Below are positions 62,581-64,000 of a DNA stretch of 64,000 nt, one piece after another. The DNA lies in NCBI RefSeq assembly GCF_009649815.1, contig NZ_WJIC01000027.1, forward strand, positions 1-64,000, written 5' to 3'. The translations under genes and the position numbers were made by a program. Origin of the DNA: Nocardia sp. SYP-A9097 (GTDB lineage: Bacteria; Actinomycetota; Actinomycetes; Mycobacteriales; Mycobacteriaceae). The notes beneath the pieces were generated by a model. That model was not told the DNA's origin, searched no databases, and saw only the letters and a list, made by a program, of their open reading frames with translations. The stretch's first letter is position 1. Every line of letters begins with the position of its first letter.

Positions 62581-63705
62581 ATGACGACGGAAGCTGTTCC
62601 CGCGCAGGTAAGTACGATCAAGTGCCTGGTCTGGGACCTCGACAACACCCTATGGCAGGGCACACTGCTCGAAGATGGTGAGGTGGTGCTCGCCGAGACC
62701 ATCCGCGACGTCATCGTCGAACTGGACTCCCGCGGCATTCTGCAGTCGGTCTGCAGCCGCAACGACCACGATCCGGCCTGGGCGCGGCTGCGGGCACTCG
62801 GGCTCGCCGAGTACTTCGTGCTGCCCGAGATCGGCTGGGGGCGCAAGTCCGACGCGGTGCGCCGCATTGCGGAGCAGCTGAACTTCGCGCCGGCGACCAT
62901 CGCGTTCATCGACGATCAGCCCGCCGAACGCGCCGAGGTGACCTATCACCTGCCCGAGGTGCGCTGCTACCCGGCGGAGGCGGCCGCGACGCTCGCCGGA
63001 CTGCCCGAATTCACTCCGGCGGTGAGCACGGTGGATTCGCGCCGCCGCCGGGAGATGTACCAGGCCGGGTTTCGCCGCGACGCCGAACGCACCGAATTCG
63101 ACGGTGCGGACGAGGATTTCCTGCGCTCGCTCGAGCTCGTGCTGCACATCGGGCCCGCCACCGAGGAGCAGCTGTCGCGGGTCGAGGAGCTGACGCTGCG
63201 CACCAGCCAGATGAACGCCACCGGTGTGCACTACTCGGATGCTGCACTGCGCGCACTGCTGCGGGATCCGAAGCACGAGATCCTGGTTGCGGCCATGTCC
63301 GATCGCTTCGGGCCGCACGGTGCGGTCGGCGTGATATTGATCGAAAAGCATTCCAGCGTATGGCATCTCAGGCTGCTGGCGACCTCGTGCCGGGTCGTCT
63401 CGTTCGGTGCGGGCTCGACCCTGCTCGCCTGGCTCGGGGACCGGGCGCACCGGGCGGGCGTGCATTTCGTGGCCGACTTCCGCCCCACCGACCGCAACCG
63501 CATGATGGAGATCGCCTACCGGTTCGCCGGCTTCGACGATGAACCGTGTCACTGCCGCGATGCCCTTGCCGCACCCGAGGTCGCGAGCGTCGAGCGACTG
63601 CACCTGCTTCCCGCCGAATGGAGCGGGTCGGCCACAACGCGGCTGGAAACGACCGACTCGATCGGCGCACCGGCAAGCGCTCCCGAAGCCGCGCGTCGAT
63701 CGTGA
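62581..63705 (+). CDS. fkbH: FkbH-like HAD-superfamily glyceryl transferase/phosphatase
   Basis: A 374-residue protein. The HAD motif I is VWDLDNTLW (Asp19, Asp21), and SVCSRND and FIDDQPAERAEV follow as motifs II-IV. The C-terminal half is the GNAT-like part found in FkbH proteins (RTSQMNATG, then GAVGVILIE). It takes 1,3-bisphosphoglycerate, removes the phosphate and loads the glyceryl group onto the free ACP, the first step of methoxymalonyl-ACP formation. Last gene of the operon; its stop is followed by a strong inverted repeat. The tail after about residue 350 is low-complexity and probably disordered. Confidence 0.95.
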   Translation: MTTEAVPAQVSTIKCLVWDLDNTLWQGTLLEDGEVVLAETIRDVIVELDSRGILQSVCSRNDHDPAWARLRALGLAEYFVLPEIGWGRKSDAVRRIAEQLNFAPATIAFIDDQPAERAEVTYHLPEVRCYPAEAAATLAGLPEFTPAVSTVDSRRRREMYQAGFRRDAERTEFDGADEDFLRSLELVLHIGPATEEQLSRVEELTLRTSQMNATGVHYSDAALRALLRDPKHEILVAAMSDRFGPHGAVGVILIEKHSSVWHLRLLATSCRVVSFGAGSTLLAWLGDRAHRAGVHFVADFRPTDRNRMMEIAYRFAGFDDEPCHCRDALAAPEVASVERLHLLPAEWSGSATTRLETTDSIGAPASAPEAARRS

Positions 63706-63710
63706 ACTGC

Positions 63711-63759
63711 AGTCCCGGCGAGAAGCGGTCGCCGCGTCTCGCCGCGTCTCGCCGGGACT
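63711..63759. terminator. Inverted repeat between convergent genes, probable bidirectional terminator
   Basis: A perfect 13-bp inverted repeat: AGTCCCGGCGAGA (63711-63723) and TCTCGCCGGGACT (63747-63759), with a 23-base loop. The loop and right arm contain two tandem copies of GCCGCGTCTC (63731-63750), so alternative pairings are possible. No T-tract follows, as is usual in high-GC actinomycetes. The site lies six bases after the FkbH-like stop and between two genes that converge. Confidence 0.75.
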
Positions 63760-63868
63760 TCGGCGCCGATATCCGGGGATTCGTGGGCCGCATCGGTCGT
63801 CACCTTCGGATCCGTTGCAGCGCAGGGTGTTCCGGTGGGCAGCTCGGCAGACTGAACGCGGCCCGCGC

Positions 63869-64000
63869 TCAGGTGAGCCGGTGCGCCAGGGTGATGCCGT
63901 CGGCCATGGTCAGCATGCTGATCTCCACACGGTCGTCGGACCGCAGGAGGGCATTGAGCTCGCGCACACCCTGCGTGTCCGCGTCCTGCGCGCCCGGATC
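63869..64000 (-). CDS. fkbG: O-methyltransferase C-terminus (FkbG-like), truncated by the window edge
   Basis: Only the last 43 codons are present, stop codon at 63869-63871. The readable end contains DADTQGVRELNALLRSDD, then VEISMLTMADGITLA, which matches the C-terminal core of class I SAM-dependent O-methyltransferases related to caffeoyl-CoA O-methyltransferase. In methoxymalonyl clusters the enzyme of this family (FkbG, Asm17) methylates hydroxymalonyl-ACP, the only pathway step otherwise missing here. It is transcribed toward the operon from the other strand. A macrolide O-methyltransferase of the same family cannot be excluded from this fragment. Confidence 0.7.
   Translation of the reverse strand, partial: DPGAQDADTQGVRELNALLRSDDRVEISMLTMADGITLAHRLT

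Overview
The window is one contiguous stretch of GC-rich actinomycete DNA, probably Nocardia, Streptomyces or a relative; the genus cannot be fixed from the sequence. It lies inside a large modular type I polyketide (macrolide) gene cluster. Almost every base is coding, and all genes run left to right except a partial one at the right edge.

Layout: 1-12830 is the 3' part of a first PKS gene, entering in the ketosynthase (KS) of its first visible module. At 13002-16761 a three-gene glycosylation cassette (glycosyltransferase, NDP-hexose 2,3-dehydratase, 3-ketoreductase) sits between PKS genes. Four more PKS genes follow: 16824-31748 (three modules), 31741-43743 (two), 43793-54115 (two) and 54141-60272 (one module plus thioesterase). 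Then 60302-63705 is a compact methoxymalonyl-ACP operon (3-hydroxyacyl-CoA dehydrogenase family, free ACP, acyl-CoA dehydrogenase, FkbH-like). A convergent O-methyltransferase fragment lies at 63869-64000, and a strong inverted repeat separates it from the operon.

Reading the eleven modules in order gives these extender units and beta-carbon outcomes: (1) methylmalonyl, OH; (2) malonyl, OH; (3) methylmalonyl, ketone (dead KR); (4) methylmalonyl, OH; (5) atypical AT, OH; (6) malonyl, alkene; (7) methylmalonyl, alkene; (8) methylmalonyl, CH2; (9) methylmalonyl, OH; (10) methylmalonyl, alkene; (11) atypical AT, alkene, then release by the TE. This is the order needed for a 16-membered plecomacrolide of the bafilomycin/hygrolidin class, which are V-ATPase inhibitors. 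If so, the two atypical ATs fall where bafilomycin carries methoxymalonyl-derived carbons (C14 and C2), which explains the methoxymalonyl operon. The inactive KR of module 3 leaves the C19 ketone that forms the hemiketal.

The sugar cassette points to a glycosylated member of the family carrying a 2-deoxysugar, possibly on the hydroxyl set by module 2. The loading module, the other deoxysugar genes, regulators and any tailoring P450s are not in the window. Notable oddities are a 297-bp perfect repeat shared by two ATs of different predicted specificity, an ACP with the Asp of its DSL motif lost, and a change of docking-domain type at the last protein junction.
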